Translations under genes and position numbers: made by a program
Assembly: GCA_964523105.1 (NCBI GenBank)
Contig: CAZFZN010000025.1
Coordinates: 1-64,000 of the forward strand
Direction of reading: 5' to 3'
DNA length: 64,000 bases
From: V1-33 sp964523105
GTDB taxonomy: Bacteria; Verrucomicrobiota; Verrucomicrobiia; Verrucomicrobiales; V1-33
Part shown: in pieces, positions 8,205-18,248 of the stretch
Layout: every line of letters begins with the position of its first letter
Position numbering within the stretch: position 1 is the first letter of the stretch
Notes under the pieces: model-generated
Databases searched by the model: none
What the model was told of the DNA's origin: nothing
The model's input: only the letters and a program-made list of their open reading frames with translations

Positions 8205-11200
8205 TTACTCCACCTCCAGCACCGCGCCGGCGCTGTGGCTGCTGAACTCCGGGGCGTACATGCACTGGAGCGTGGCCAGTCCGGTCTGACAGGCGCCGCG
8301 CAACTGCACGCGGGCGCTGTATTCAAAGACGTAAGTCCCCTTTGGCAGAACATCGAAGAAGAAGTGGCTGGCCGTATCGCGCGTGCTTTCGTAATAGCCG
8401 AGGCCGTCCTGCCATTTGTAGTCCGAGAGCACATTCACGGGCTCCACGCTGGACGGGCGCTGATCCTTCAAGTGGACGAACTCCATGTCGCGGTCGGTGC
8501 GCAGTTCGAGGCGGACCACGAGTTCGTCGCCGACTTTGACTTTGCCGGCCACGGGGCGGAGTTCCGCGCCTTTGTCCGTATGCACGCGGGTGAAGAGTGA
8601 CTTGGTGACCTTCAGAGGTGTTCCTGCATGCGGCGTCACTTTGTCCATGTCTTCAAGGTATTGCCAATGCACCGCGCCCCAGGCAGTGCCTTTGTCGGGC
8701 TTGCTGACTTTTACCACGGCCATCTCCGGCTTGATCTCCGCGGCAGCCATCCGGTGCGAGAAGAATCCGGTGCCAGCCTCCATCTGCGCGGGCTTCACCT
8801 CCGTGCCGCCGAGACTGACGGCGACGGTGGAGCCGGCAGTGAGTTTGCCCGCGCCGCTGCCCAGCAACGCGTAGCAGGCATCGGCGGTGGCCTTGGTCGT
8901 CGGCCAGGCGTTGGTTTGCTTGTGTCTGAGCAGCCAGAGCGCGCATTCGTCCGCAGCGGCGGTGTCGTTGGCGATGTCGCGGAAGGCTTCCATCATCAAT
9001 GCCTGCGACTCCACCGGTGCGGCGTCCCAGCGCCAGGCATCCGCGTCGTCCGCCCAGTAGCGGCCGAGTTCCTCTTTGAGAATGGAGCGCTCCTTGAGAC
9101 TGGCGAGGATCTTCGCCGCGGCGGCTTTATCGCCGAAACGCAGCAGCCCCAGCGCGGCGTGCGCCTGCGTCATGCGGCTTTTGCCCGGCCAGTTTCCCGC
9201 CGCCTGCGCGAGGAAGAAATCGAGGGCCGCTTTGGTTTCGTCAGGCACCGGCCGCTGCATCAGGAAGAAGCTTCGGGCGTAAAGATAGAGGGCGATGCGG
9301 GAGTCGAGGAAGTCCTTGCGGTCCTTGTCGCGGCGCGAGGCTTTGTGTTCGTCTTCGAGCCAAGAGTCGAGCCAGGTGACGGCTTCCACCACCATCTCCT
9401 TATCCACTTTCACGCCGAGATGCTGCAGCCTGCCAAATCCCGCAGTGATGTAGAGCGTGATGAATTCATTCCCGCCGCCGCCGGGGAACCACGGCCAGGA
9501 ACCGTCGTCGCGCTGCATGGAGTCGAGCTGTGCCAGCACACGCGCGCTTTCGCTGTCCAGACGGTTGGCGTCGAAGAGCAGGCCGACCTGGCGACGCTGT
9601 TCTGATTCCCGGGTCGCGTCGCGCAGCCAGGGTGTTTCCTCGATGAGCAGGGACTTCAACTCCGGGTTTTTCAGCAACGGGCTTTGCAGCGCGTCCGGCT
9701 GGGCATCGCGCCAGAGATCGAAGGTGCGGCGCAACTGCGGATCGCTCTGTGCGAGGTGCTGCGCGAGAGTATTGGCGTAGAAACGGTTGAAGGTCTGCTC
9801 GCTGCACTCGTGCGGGAACTCCATCAGATAGGGCAGCGCCATCACCGCATACCACGCCGGTTGCGAAACTATTTCCACCGTCAGGCTCTGATGCCGCAGC
9901 GTGGGCGAGGCTGCGCTGTCGGCTAGCTTTTGGAAGGTGTATTCCCTGCCGCCGGTTTTGCTCATGGAAAACGGCAGCGACTCCGTGAGCAGCACGCGCC
10001 GCGAGAGCACGGGCAGCCAGCCTTCCTCGCCGTCGCTCATCTTCTCCGTGCCCGCGGTGGCTTTCCACGTCAGGAAACCCTGACCGTCCGGCACGGTGAT
10101 GCGCCACGCGACGGTTCGCGATTCCCTGGCCGGCACCTCGAACGCCTGCTCCGGCGCATGCAATCCCAGCGCCGCATCCGCAGCCGCCAGCGTGGCCGCA
10201 TCCGAGAATGTCAGGCGCGCCGTGCCGCGCTGTGGTTCGCGGCTTTGGTTGGTGATCTTTACGGTGAACTCCACGGCATCGCCCTCGCGCAGAAACCGCG
10301 GGGGATTCGGCTGCACCATGAGGTCGCGCGACGTGATGACTTCACCGGTCAGGCCGCCGGAACGCAATTTTTTGTCATGCGCGAAGCCGAGGAAGCGCCA
10401 CGTCGTCACCGCCTCCGGCAGAGTGAACTCCAGTTTCACCGTGCCGTCGTCTGCGGTGAGCAGGTGAGGGAAGAAGAAAGCCGTCTCCTGCATGTTCCTG
10501 CGTGCAGTCGGCGCAGGGGCGTGATTCACGGTTCCGGCGTCGCCGACGCCGCGCGGGATGAGGGCTCCTTTCCCGGGCACCATCTGAACACTGGCTCCCA
10601 ACCGGGCGACACCACTGAACAGCTGATAGTCGTCCCATGAAGCCTCCTCTGCCATGGGGGCAGCCGGCGCCACAAGTGCGCCGCCCACGGCAAGAGGAGC
10701 CCGTGATCTGGCGGAATGGCCGATGACCGCCCCGGCAAGGGCGCCCGACCGGGCGCCGGTCCCGTGGAAGCCGTACGCCGGGCCGTCAAAGAACCAGTAC
10801 CGGCCGCTGGAGTTGTCAGGCTCCGGCGGGGCATTCCATTCTTCCAGCAGTTCTTCCAGCCATGCGGGCTCCGCACCGGCGGAATACTCAGCCTCCGCTT
10901 CCCCGTCTTCAAAACGGAAGCAGTGCAGCCGGCCGGACCACGAGTGACTGCGGAACGCATCCAGCGATGCGTCGTAAAGTACGGCCACCATTTCGGCGGC
11001 ATTTTTCTCTTTGTCAGGGCCGGCCACGGACAGCGTCCATGTTTCCTTCGCGCCGGGCTGGAGTTTGGAAGTGAAGTGCTCCCACTTTAGTGTCAGCTCC
11101 TTGTTGCTCCACGGCACCTCAATAGTGCGCGAGTCGCCGCTCAGGCGGTTCTCGCGCATCTGCGTGATGTGCAGCGTGAAGCCGCCGCGGTACTCCTCGG

Positions 11201-14198
11201 TTACCGGCAGCGTCACACTTTGCTGCGTGCGGGCGGGGTCCGACCAGAAGCGCTGCAGCACTTTACCATTCCGCTCGATTTCGATGAAGGCGCGGCCTTT
11301 GTCATAACCGGTGCCCCACACGGCGGTGAATGTGCCTCCCGGCTGCATTTCCTCCGGCGCGCCGGCGTAGAACGGCACGCGCACTGGAAACTTCTCAGCG
11401 GCTGGATCCACGACGACGGCCAGCGTCTGCGCCTTCACTGCTTTGCCGAAGGCGTCCTTCGTTTCCAGTATCGCGCGGTAAACGCCGGGCGCGAGTTTCA
11501 CCGGCACGGCGGCTTCGCCTTTGTCATCAGTGGCAAAATTGTCCTTCTGCACCGCGTCGCCGGTTTCCCAGGTGTCAGGATTCGACAAGTCCTTTTCCGG
11601 CTGGTCAGGGCCGTGGAAGGAGAAAGGCCCGTAACCGTCTTCCAGTGAAGGCCGGTGCACCTTGTCCGGCGGCGTGAGCCGGTAAATGGTCAGTGTGCTC
11701 TCCGCCCGCTGCGGATCGCCGTCGAGACTCGTCGTGTTTATACTGAACTGGACCGGCTGCGCGGTGGTAAGCCACTCGTCCGCGAGAACTTCCGCGCGGA
11801 GAGCGGTGTATCCCGCCGACAAAACGCGCTGAGCGCTGCGCGTTTCACCCGCGGAGTCAGTGACGTCGGCATGAACAGTGAAGGAAAACGAAGGCTCGTC
11901 CTTCTCCGCCGCTCTCGCATCCGCTGCGGCGTTGAATTTGATTTCCAGCGTGCCGTCCGGTCCGGTCTGCGCCGTGCCGCCGGCGATTTCTGCCTGGCGG
12001 ATGTCAGGGGGGCGCCACCACCAGCTGCCCGTGACCCAGCCGGGCCAGCTCGCGCTGCGGGTCACGCGCCACTTTACTGCGGCGCTGTCCACCGGCGCGC
12101 CGGCATAAGTCCTGGCCTGCACTTTCACCGCGACTTCAGCACCGAGTTTCGGCGCGGCAACCGGCGGTGCGATTTCCACCTGGAACTTCGGACGTTTGTA
12201 TTCCTCCACCTGGACGTGTGTGTTGCCGTCGCCGTCCTCGATGAAATACCCGCCTGTCAGCCCGTGACGCGGCGCTGTGAAGCTGCCGCTGAATGAGCCA
12301 TAGCCATTCGTCACCACCTCCAGCGCCGCCACTTCGCGCTGGTTGGAGTCCTTGAGCACCACGCGGCGTTTTACGTCAGGCAGAGGCCGGCAGTCGTTCT
12401 TTCCCGTGTCTGCGCGGACGTGAATGCCTTTGAACTGAATCGTCTGCCCCGGGCGGTAGATGGCGCGGTCGGTAAAGAAAAACGTCAGCGACGGGTCCTG
12501 CGGCACGCTGCTCTCCGGGTAGAGATCCCATGCCGCGGCAAAATCCGCGCCGCGCCGGGCCAGCAGCATGGCTGAACGGCCCCGCTCCAGCTGGAATCCG
12601 AACATTCCGTTCGCATCGGTCTTCGCGGCGGCCCGGCGCTTAGGCTTGCTTTCGTTCATGGCAGGCCAGGCACTGACCTCCGCGCCGCTCACCGGATCGC
12701 CGCTGACCGCATCGAGCACCCATCCTTCCACGCGCCCGCCTTCGCGCGTCCGCGTCACCAGAGCCAGCGGCGTCACCAGCACCAGCGCGACCGCGATCAT
12801 GTTATCCTCTTCACTGAATTCCCTGTTCCCGCTCACTCCCAGCAGATAAAGACCCGGCTTCAAATCCACCGGCGCCGGTTCGCGGTGCCGGTGCCATTTG
12901 AAATCCTTCGCGCCCGGGAGTTCGCTGGTCCACTGCCGCACCGGATCCTTCTCCAGCAGTTGCGCCATTTCCTCCTCGTCCTCCCACGCCTCCGACAGTT
13001 CCATATATTTCTCCGCGGTAAGCTTCTCCGCGAGCAGCCAGAGCCGGAAGTGAGCCCGTGGAATATTGCGGCAGGCGACAACGATGTCCGGCCCCGCCGC
13101 GTTCCATACCGTCTCCGTCTTCACTGACAGTTCCTTGCGCTGGATTTGATTCATCTGATTCCGGCATCGCGCTGCGAACGGAGCGGACTCGACGTAACCC
13201 GCCACGCCGCCGGTCAGAAGGGAGAGCGCCTCCGCGGGTTTGTCCTGCTTCACGAGCACCTCCGCCGCGGACGAATTGGCGCGCAGCGAGATCTGATGTG
13301 CTCTGTGTTTCCGGATCAACGCCTGCAACTGCTCGAGCTTCCGCTCTGCCGCTCCTTCGCCCGTCGCATTCTCCGCCGCCCATTCCAGCCGCTCGATGTC
13401 GAGCAGTACCAGCGCCCCGGGATCGGCGTCCTCCTTGTGAAAGGTCAGCAGATCCTTGAAAAGCGTGACGGTCCGCAGGGCCGGCGAGGCACCTGCGCCC
13501 GGCTGCCACGCGAGAAATTCCTCCATCGTCCCCAGTGCCGGTGAATCCGCAGCGAAGCTGAATGCCTGCGCTTCCTCAGCCCCGGCCTGCTCGCCCGATT
13601 TATAGAACTCGAGCGCCTCGCGCGCGAGGAAATCGTATAGCGTCGGCTGGTATTTGTCAGGGAGTCCGCCCTTCGCCACCAGCGGCTCCCACAGCGCGAC
13701 CGGGGCCTGCTTCAAAGCCGCGGCCGCGGCGAGCGCTTTTTGAAAGCGCGCATCCGTCTCCGCCAGCAGCCGCGGCAAATCCCACGTGGTGATGTCCGTA
13801 CCGGTTCCACCGGCTGTGCGCGTGCGGCGCATGATTTCCCAGCGGTGATCATCGACATACTCCGCGTACGCCTGCGCCGTGAGCATCAGCAGCACAGGCT
13901 GCAGTTCCGCAGGGGCATTGCCCAGTTCCTGCTCAAGGCGCGTGATCTTTCCGGCGGGTGCGTCGTCCTCCTCCAGTTCCCACACTGTCTCCACGCGGAG
14001 CAGCATCGCCTTCGCCGCCTCCGGCCAGGATTTTTCCGCCAGCGCCGCCGCTTCGATCGGCTGCAAGGCATCCAACGCCGATCCTGGATTCTCTCCTTTA
14101 AGCAGCTCATTGACCCTGGCCCATTCCGCCTCCCGCGGCGCGGCGGGAAGACTGGAAGCGACGAACAGCAACGGCAGCAGGAGGTGCAGGAATTTCAT
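8205..14198 (-). CDS. Secreted thioester alpha-2-macroglobulin (copy 2)
   Basis: The 1997-residue paralogue is the first gene of the minus-strand pair. It has a signal peptide (MKFLHLLLPLLFVASSLPAA), a helical N-terminal region, an MG2-type motif FTDRAIYRPGQTIQFKG near residue 581, an A2M domain near residue 1243, and an intact C-S-E-Q thioester at residues 1465-1468. The bait-like stretch before the A2M domain (about residues 1126-1234) is an Ala/Gly/Pro-rich sequence that does not match copy 1, while both flanks align well. The C-terminal 140 residues are almost identical to copy 1. The start is 155 bases from the divergent protease gene at 14354, so both promoters must lie in that gap. The paired genes may give two traps with different protease specificity. 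Confidence 0.92.
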   Translation of the reverse strand: MKFLHLLLPLLFVASSLPAAPREAEWARVNELLKGENPGSALDALQPIEAAALAEKSWPEAAKAMLLRVETVWELEEDDAPAGKITRLEQELGNAPAELQPVLLMLTAQAYAEYVDDHRWEIMRRTRTAGGTGTDITTWDLPRLLAETDARFQKALAAAAALKQAPVALWEPLVAKGGLPDKYQPTLYDFLAREALEFYKSGEQAGAEEAQAFSFAADSPALGTMEEFLAWQPGAGASPALRTVTLFKDLLTFHKEDADPGALVLLDIERLEWAAENATGEGAAERKLEQLQALIRKHRAHQISLRANSSAAEVLVKQDKPAEALSLLTGGVAGYVESAPFAARCRNQMNQIQRKELSVKTETVWNAAGPDIVVACRNIPRAHFRLWLLAEKLTAEKYMELSEAWEDEEEMAQLLEKDPVRQWTSELPGAKDFKWHRHREPAPVDLKPGLYLLGVSGNREFSEEDNMIAVALVLVTPLALVTRTREGGRVEGWVLDAVSGDPVSGAEVSAWPAMNESKPKRRAAAKTDANGMFGFQLERGRSAMLLARRGADFAAAWDLYPESSVPQDPSLTFFFTDRAIYRPGQTIQFKGIHVRADTGKNDCRPLPDVKRRVVLKDSNQREVAALEVVTNGYGSFSGSFTAPRHGLTGGYFIEDGDGNTHVQVEEYKRPKFQVEIAPPVAAPKLGAEVAVKVQARTYAGAPVDSAAVKWRVTRSASWPGWVTGSWWWRPPDIRQAEIAGGTAQTGPDGTLEIKFNAAADARAAEKDEPSFSFTVHADVTDSAGETRSAQRVLSAGYTALRAEVLADEWLTTAQPVQFSINTTSLDGDPQRAESTLTIYRLTPPDKVHRPSLEDGYGPFSFHGPDQPEKDLSNPDTWETGDAVQKDNFATDDKGEAAVPVKLAPGVYRAILETKDAFGKAVKAQTLAVVVDPAAEKFPVRVPFYAGAPEEMQPGGTFTAVWGTGYDKGRAFIEIERNGKVLQRFWSDPARTQQSVTLPVTEEYRGGFTLHITQMRENRLSGDSRTIEVPWSNKELTLKWEHFTSKLQPGAKETWTLSVAGPDKEKNAAEMVAVLYDASLDAFRSHSWSGRLHCFRFEDGEAEAEYSAGAEPAWLEELLEEWNAPPEPDNSSGRYWFFDGPAYGFHGTGARSGALAGAVIGHSARSRAPLAVGGALVAPAAPMAEEASWDDYQLFSGVARLGASVQMVPGKGALIPRGVGDAGTVNHAPAPTARRNMQETAFFFPHLLTADDGTVKLEFTLPEAVTTWRFLGFAHDKKLRSGGLTGEVITSRDLMVQPNPPRFLREGDAVEFTVKITNQSREPQRGTARLTFSDAATLAAADAALGLHAPEQAFEVPARESRTVAWRITVPDGQGFLTWKATAGTEKMSDGEEGWLPVLSRRVLLTESLPFSMSKTGGREYTFQKLADSAASPTLRHQSLTVEIVSQPAWYAVMALPYLMEFPHECSEQTFNRFYANTLAQHLAQSDPQLRRTFDLWRDAQPDALQSPLLKNPELKSLLIEETPWLRDATRESEQRRQVGLLFDANRLDSESARVLAQLDSMQRDDGSWPWFPGGGGNEFITLYITAGFGRLQHLGVKVDKEMVVEAVTWLDSWLEDEHKASRRDKDRKDFLDSRIALYLYARSFFLMQRPVPDETKAALDFFLAQAAGNWPGKSRMTQAHAALGLLRFGDKAAAAKILASLKERSILKEELGRYWADDADAWRWDAAPVESQALMMEAFRDIANDTAAADECALWLLRHKQTNAWPTTKATADACYALLGSGAGKLTAGSTVAVSLGGTEVKPAQMEAGTGFFSHRMAAAEIKPEMAVVKVSKPDKGTAWGAVHWQYLEDMDKVTPHAGTPLKVTKSLFTRVHTDKGAELRPVAGKVKVGDELVVRLELRTDRDMEFVHLKDQRPSSVEPVNVLSDYKWQDGLGYYESTRDTASHFFFDVLPKGTYVFEYSARVQLRGACQTGLATLQCMYAPEFSSHSAGAVLEVE

Positions 14199-14353
14199 AG
14201 CACAGGAGTTTGTGCTGGGTTTTTAGCATAAACGCTGGCTGTGGCGAGCATTTTGTTTAGCTCCGTCCCCGGCTCACGAACTTCAGACAGGGCTGGAGTC
14301 CGGGAATGCTCTGCCATTGCCATCGCGCATCTCCTGGCCAGGCGTTGCCGCTC

Positions 14354-15607
14354 ATGGACTTCTCCAACCCCTACTTCACCGTCATTCTTCTCTCCGTGCT
14401 GCTGCTGCACGGACTCGGGGTGCTGTCCTCGATACTCAATCTGCGCCGGCTTTCGCCGCAGCTGCCGGCCGGACTGGAGGATATTTATGAACCGGAGGCG
14501 TATGCGAAGAGTCAGGCCTACACGCGCGAGAGCGAGCGGTTCGACCTCATCTCCGGCGCGGTGAAGCTCGTGGCCTTTCTCGCGTTCTGGCTCTGCGGCG
14601 GATTTGCGTGGCTGGATACTCTGGTCCGCGGATGGACCGATTCGCCCGTGCGTCAGGGACTTTATGGAATCACCGTCCTTTATCTGCTTTCCACGCTGCT
14701 GAACCTGCCGTTTTCGTGGTACGACACTTTCGTCATCGAGGAAAAGTACGGCTTCAATAAAACCACGCCGGCGACGTTTGTCGTCGATCTTCTCAAGAGC
14801 CTCCTGCTGGGCGCGGTGATCGGACTGCCGCTGCTGGGTCTGCTCTTCTGGATTTTCGGCGCGTATGAAAACTCATGGCTCTGGGCGTGGCTCACCGTCA
14901 CCGTCGTTCTGCTGGCACTGCAGTACATCGCGCCGCGCTGGCTGATGCCGCTCTTCAACAAATTCACGCCCATGCCGGACGGATCGCTCAAGGAAGCCAT
15001 CCATGCGCTCTCCGTGAAGTGTCAGTTTCCCATCGCCGGCCTGTTTGTTATCGATGGCAGCCGGCGCTCCACCAAGGCCAACGCTTTCTTCGCGGGATTT
15101 GGAAAGCACAAACGCATCGCGCTCTACGATACGCTCATCGAAAAACATCCCGAGCCGGAACTGATCGCCGTGCTCGCGCACGAAATCGGGCACTTCAAAT
15201 GCCGCCATATCGTGCAGCGGATCGTTGTTTCGGTGGTCCAGCTCGCCGTGATCTTTCTGCTCATGGGGCTGTTCATGATGAACCCGCAACTGCACGCCGC
15301 TTTCGGTGTCAGTCAGCCATCGGTCTGGCTCAGCTTCGTCTTTTTCCTGTTCCTCTTCGAGCCGGTGCAGACGCTGCTCGGCGTGCTGGGCAACCTCTGG
15401 AGCCGCAAGCACGAATACGAAGCCGACGCCTACGCCGCCCGCGTCACCGGCAGCCCGCAGCCGCTCATGTCAGGACTCAAGCGCCTCTCGCGCGACACCC
15501 TGGCCAATCTCACGCCGCATCCGCTGAATGTCTTTCTGCACTACTCGCACCCGCCCATGGCGCAGCGGCTCGCCGCGCTGGCGAAGCAGGGCTTGCCCGG
15601 GTGCTGA
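14354..15607 (+). CDS. Ste24-like M48 family integral membrane metalloprotease
   Basis: The 417-residue protein is a multi-pass zinc metallopeptidase of the CaaX prenyl protease 1 (Ste24/M48) family. The zinc site H-E-I-G-H is at residues 276-280 and the third ligand region E-Y-E-A-D is at 354-358. Several hydrophobic helices precede and surround the catalytic helix (about residues 7-30, 64-90, 100-120, 145-170, 175-195, 290-310, 320-345). An upstream in-frame ATG at 14306 would add 16 residues without hydrophobic character; the ATG at 14354 (MDFSNPYFTV) matches the usual start of the family and is chosen here. Bacterial members are thought to degrade membrane proteins; the substrate is unknown. 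Confidence 0.88.
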   Translation: MDFSNPYFTVILLSVLLLHGLGVLSSILNLRRLSPQLPAGLEDIYEPEAYAKSQAYTRESERFDLISGAVKLVAFLAFWLCGGFAWLDTLVRGWTDSPVRQGLYGITVLYLLSTLLNLPFSWYDTFVIEEKYGFNKTTPATFVVDLLKSLLLGAVIGLPLLGLLFWIFGAYENSWLWAWLTVTVVLLALQYIAPRWLMPLFNKFTPMPDGSLKEAIHALSVKCQFPIAGLFVIDGSRRSTKANAFFAGFGKHKRIALYDTLIEKHPEPELIAVLAHEIGHFKCRHIVQRIVVSVVQLAVIFLLMGLFMMNPQLHAAFGVSQPSVWLSFVFFLFLFEPVQTLLGVLGNLWSRKHEYEADAYAARVTGSPQPLMSGLKRLSRDTLANLTPHPLNVFLHYSHPPMAQRLAALAKQGLPGC

Positions 15608-15626
15608 ATGTGGTTACTTTCGCCGT

Positions 15627-16190
15627 ATGATCGCCATTCTTGAAGCGCCGGATGTCCGGCGGCGTGCCCTGCCCATCAGTGTGGAAACCTATCACTGGAT
15701 GATGGAGCACGGCATGGTGCCAAAGCGCGCTGAACTTATCCGTGGCGTCATCGTCGAGAAAATGTCCAAAAGCAGCCTCCATTCCATTCTGGCCAAGCGA
15801 CTTTACGACCGTCTGCTGCGTTCTGTCGGAGAAGGCTGGTACGTCCGAAAGGAAGACCCGATAACTCTTGAAGACTCGGAGCCTGAACCCGATATCTCCG
15901 TGGTCCGCGGAGTGGAGGCCGACTTTTTGGAGTGTCACCCGCACACCGCAGCACTGGTCGTGGAGATTGCCGTGAGCAGCGAGGCTTCGGATCGCGAAAT
16001 GGTAGAGGCATACGCCAGAGCAGGAGTGACTGAGTGCTGGCTGGTGCTGGCGAAGCGGAATGAGATCGAGTTTTACACCCGTCCGGAGAGTGGAGTATGG
16101 CAGGAAGTGCGCCGTCTCGGCATGAGCGACACGCTGGTGTCCACGGCTCTCCCCGGCGTGAGCATGGAGATCAGCAGCATCTTTCCGTAG
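15627..16190 (+). CDS. Uma2 (DUF820) family PD-(D/E)XK nuclease-like protein
   Basis: The 187-residue product shows the Uma2 pattern: an N-terminal YHWMMEHG...ELIRGVIVEKM segment, the acidic SEPEPDISVV strand at about residues 90-99, and a later VVEIAVSS strand followed by a Y-A-x-A-G-V-x-E-C-W element. These correspond to the restriction-endonuclease-like core. Members are very abundant in cyanobacteria and the PVC group, often as multi-copy families of unresolved function. A second family member lies at 18657-19226 with the same opening and core motifs. The ATG at 15627 is chosen because homology to the second copy begins there; longer in-frame starts would overlap the protease gene. Confidence 0.87.
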   Translation: MIAILEAPDVRRRALPISVETYHWMMEHGMVPKRAELIRGVIVEKMSKSSLHSILAKRLYDRLLRSVGEGWYVRKEDPITLEDSEPEPDISVVRGVEADFLECHPHTAALVVEIAVSSEASDREMVEAYARAGVTECWLVLAKRNEIEFYTRPESGVWQEVRRLGMSDTLVSTALPGVSMEISSIFP

Positions 16191-16267
16191 CTCCCGCGGA
16201 CCGGGTTGCGACGTGGTCGTGTGACCTGCTTGCGCTCGCGGAAGCGTGGTTCATCATCGGCGCGCCC

Positions 16268-17923
16268 ATGCTGACCACCCTCACCATCAAAAACCTCGCG
16301 CTCGTCGAATCCCTGACGTGGGAGCTGGGGGCGGGGCTGGTGGGCGTTACGGGCGAGACCGGGGCGGGGAAGAGCATCATCGTCGGTGCGTTGAAGCTCG
16401 TGCTCGGCGGGCGCGCGGACCGCGAACTCATCCGCACGGGCGAGGACAGTTGCACGGTGGAGGCGGTCTTTGAAACGAAACACACCGCCGAGATCAACGA
16501 AGTCCTCACCGCCGCCGGACTGGAGGAATGCGAGGGCGGGCAGATCATCATAAAGAGAGTCATCTCCGCCGGCGGCGCGAACAAACAGTTCATCAACTGC
16601 GCCCCCGCCACGCTCAGCATTCTCAAAGCCGTCGGCCTCTATTTGGTGGACCTCCACGGCCCGCACGATCATCAGTCGCTCAACTCCCGCGAGCGCCAGC
16701 TCGCGATGCTCGATGCCGCGGCGAGTGCCGGCACGGCGCTGGAGGCCTATCAGAGAGCGTGGCGCCACTGGCGCGACACGGCGGCGGAGCTGGACGAACT
16801 GAGCACCGCCGAGCGGGCCACGGAGCAGGAGCTGGAACTGCTGCGCTATCAGGTTGAGGAAATCGAAGCCGCCGCCCTGCGCCCTGACGAAGAGGAGCCG
16901 CTGCTGCAGCGCCACCGCATGGCCAGCAACAGCACCCGCCTGGTGGAACTCACCAGCGCCGCCCTCGGTCTGCTCAGCGATGCCGACAGCTCCGTCCTTT
17001 CGCAGCTTGGCGAACTCCGCCGCGTGCTCCGCGACATGGAGCGCACCGACCGCGGCGCCGCCGAAGTCACCGCCGGCTTTGAAAACGCCTTCGTCGAACT
17101 CGAAGACCTCGAGCGCGGCCTGCGCCGCTATCACGAAGACCTCGAGATCGATCCGCGCGAGGTGCAGGAAATCGAGGAGCGCATCAACACTCTCGAAACC
17201 CTGAAGCGCAAATACGGCGGCAGCATCGAGCGCGTGCTCGACCATCGCGATGCCGCCGCCGCGAAGCTCGGCAAGATCGAAGGCCGCGGCGCAGAGCTGG
17301 AACGCCTGACAAAAGCCCTCGCCGCCGCGCGCGAGGCGGTGGACAGCGCCGGCCTGACACTTTCCCAGCTTCGCAAGAAAGCCGCTCCGCGCCTCGCCAA
17401 AGAAGTCAGCCGCCACCTCGCCGACCTCGGCTTTCTCCAGGCGAAATTCAGCGCGGACCTCCCGCCCCTCACCCAGCCCGGCGCGCACGGCATGGAGGAC
17501 GCCGAGTTCATGTTCTCCCCCAACCCCGGCGAACCGCCGCGCCCGCTCCGCGTCATCGCTTCGTCAGGAGAAATGAGCCGCGTCATGCTCGCCGTGAAAA
17601 GCGCTCTGGCCAAAGAGGACCACATCCCGCTGCTCGTCTTCGACGAAATCGACGCCAACGTCGGCGGAGAAATCGCCGCCGCTGTGGGGCGCAAGATGGC
17701 CGAGCTGGGCCGCAGCCACCAGATCATCAGCATCACCCACATGCCCCAGGTCGCCGCACTGGCCGCCTGCCATTACGTCGTCACCAAGACCGTAAAAAGA
17801 GACCGCACCTTCAGCGCCCTCCACCGCGTGGAGGGCGACGACCGTGTGGAGGAAATCACCCGCATGCTCGGCGGCAAAGCCGAAAGCGCCCGCGCCCACG
17901 CCCGCACGCTGCTGGGGGTGTAA
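16268..17923 (+). CDS. recN: DNA repair protein RecN
   Basis: The 551-residue SMC-like ATPase acts in double-strand break repair. It has a Walker A motif GETGAGKS at residues 29-36, a central helical coiled-coil region (about residues 150-370), the ABC signature as S-S-G-E-M-S-R near residue 432, a Walker B stretch LLVFDEIDANVGG, and the C-terminal ITHMPQVAA element. Two positions depart from the most common form: the signature is usually S-G-G-E-L-S-R, and DEID is usually followed by G-I-G-G. The start at 16268 opens directly with the conserved LTIKNLALVE strand. The gene is probably transcribed alone or with the preceding Uma2 gene. Confidence 0.95.
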   Translation: MLTTLTIKNLALVESLTWELGAGLVGVTGETGAGKSIIVGALKLVLGGRADRELIRTGEDSCTVEAVFETKHTAEINEVLTAAGLEECEGGQIIIKRVISAGGANKQFINCAPATLSILKAVGLYLVDLHGPHDHQSLNSRERQLAMLDAAASAGTALEAYQRAWRHWRDTAAELDELSTAERATEQELELLRYQVEEIEAAALRPDEEEPLLQRHRMASNSTRLVELTSAALGLLSDADSSVLSQLGELRRVLRDMERTDRGAAEVTAGFENAFVELEDLERGLRRYHEDLEIDPREVQEIEERINTLETLKRKYGGSIERVLDHRDAAAAKLGKIEGRGAELERLTKALAAAREAVDSAGLTLSQLRKKAAPRLAKEVSRHLADLGFLQAKFSADLPPLTQPGAHGMEDAEFMFSPNPGEPPRPLRVIASSGEMSRVMLAVKSALAKEDHIPLLVFDEIDANVGGEIAAAVGRKMAELGRSHQIISITHMPQVAALAACHYVVTKTVKRDRTFSALHRVEGDDRVEEITRMLGGKAESARAHARTLLGV

Positions 17924-18248
17924 TCATGCCGGCTTGGCACACGCTCCGCAGATTCCAGGTAATTTCGCAGGAGGGGCGTTGTCAGAGGCCAGCTCCTCTC
18001 GTTCCGTCCAGCCTTAAAAATTAAATACAACCACGGATGGACCCGGATGCACACGGATACTCAGCAAGTGTGTTCACGGGACTCCTCCTCCGGGGAGTGA
18101 ATCCGAATTCATGCGTAAATCCGTGTGAATCAGTGTCCATCTGCGGTTTTCTTCCTCTCCATTTTTCTTTTCAGGTTCAGTCGTCGGAAGCCGGAAGGAG
18201 GAAACCGTGCCTGTGAAGAAAGATGGCCTCTTCAAAACAGACGACGTA
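17924..18248. other. Intergenic region containing an inverted repeat
   Basis: No gene was found between recN and the convergent unknown gene. The segment is less GC-rich than its neighbours and holds the inverted repeat described at 18029-18148. No clear U-tract terminator was seen for recN. Confidence 0.6.
18029..18148. repeat. Imperfect 30-bp inverted repeat with internal hairpin
   Basis: The left arm (18029-18058) contains ACCACGGATGGAC and ends CACACGGAT; the right arm (18119-18148) is its reverse complement at 25 of 30 positions. The two arms are separated by 60 bases that include a smaller hairpin (ACTCC with GGAGT near 18081-18099). Both arms are built from degenerate CACGGAT-like units. 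This organisation resembles REP/ERIC-type or miniature non-autonomous elements. No transposase is nearby, and no target-site duplication was identified. Confidence 0.7.
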
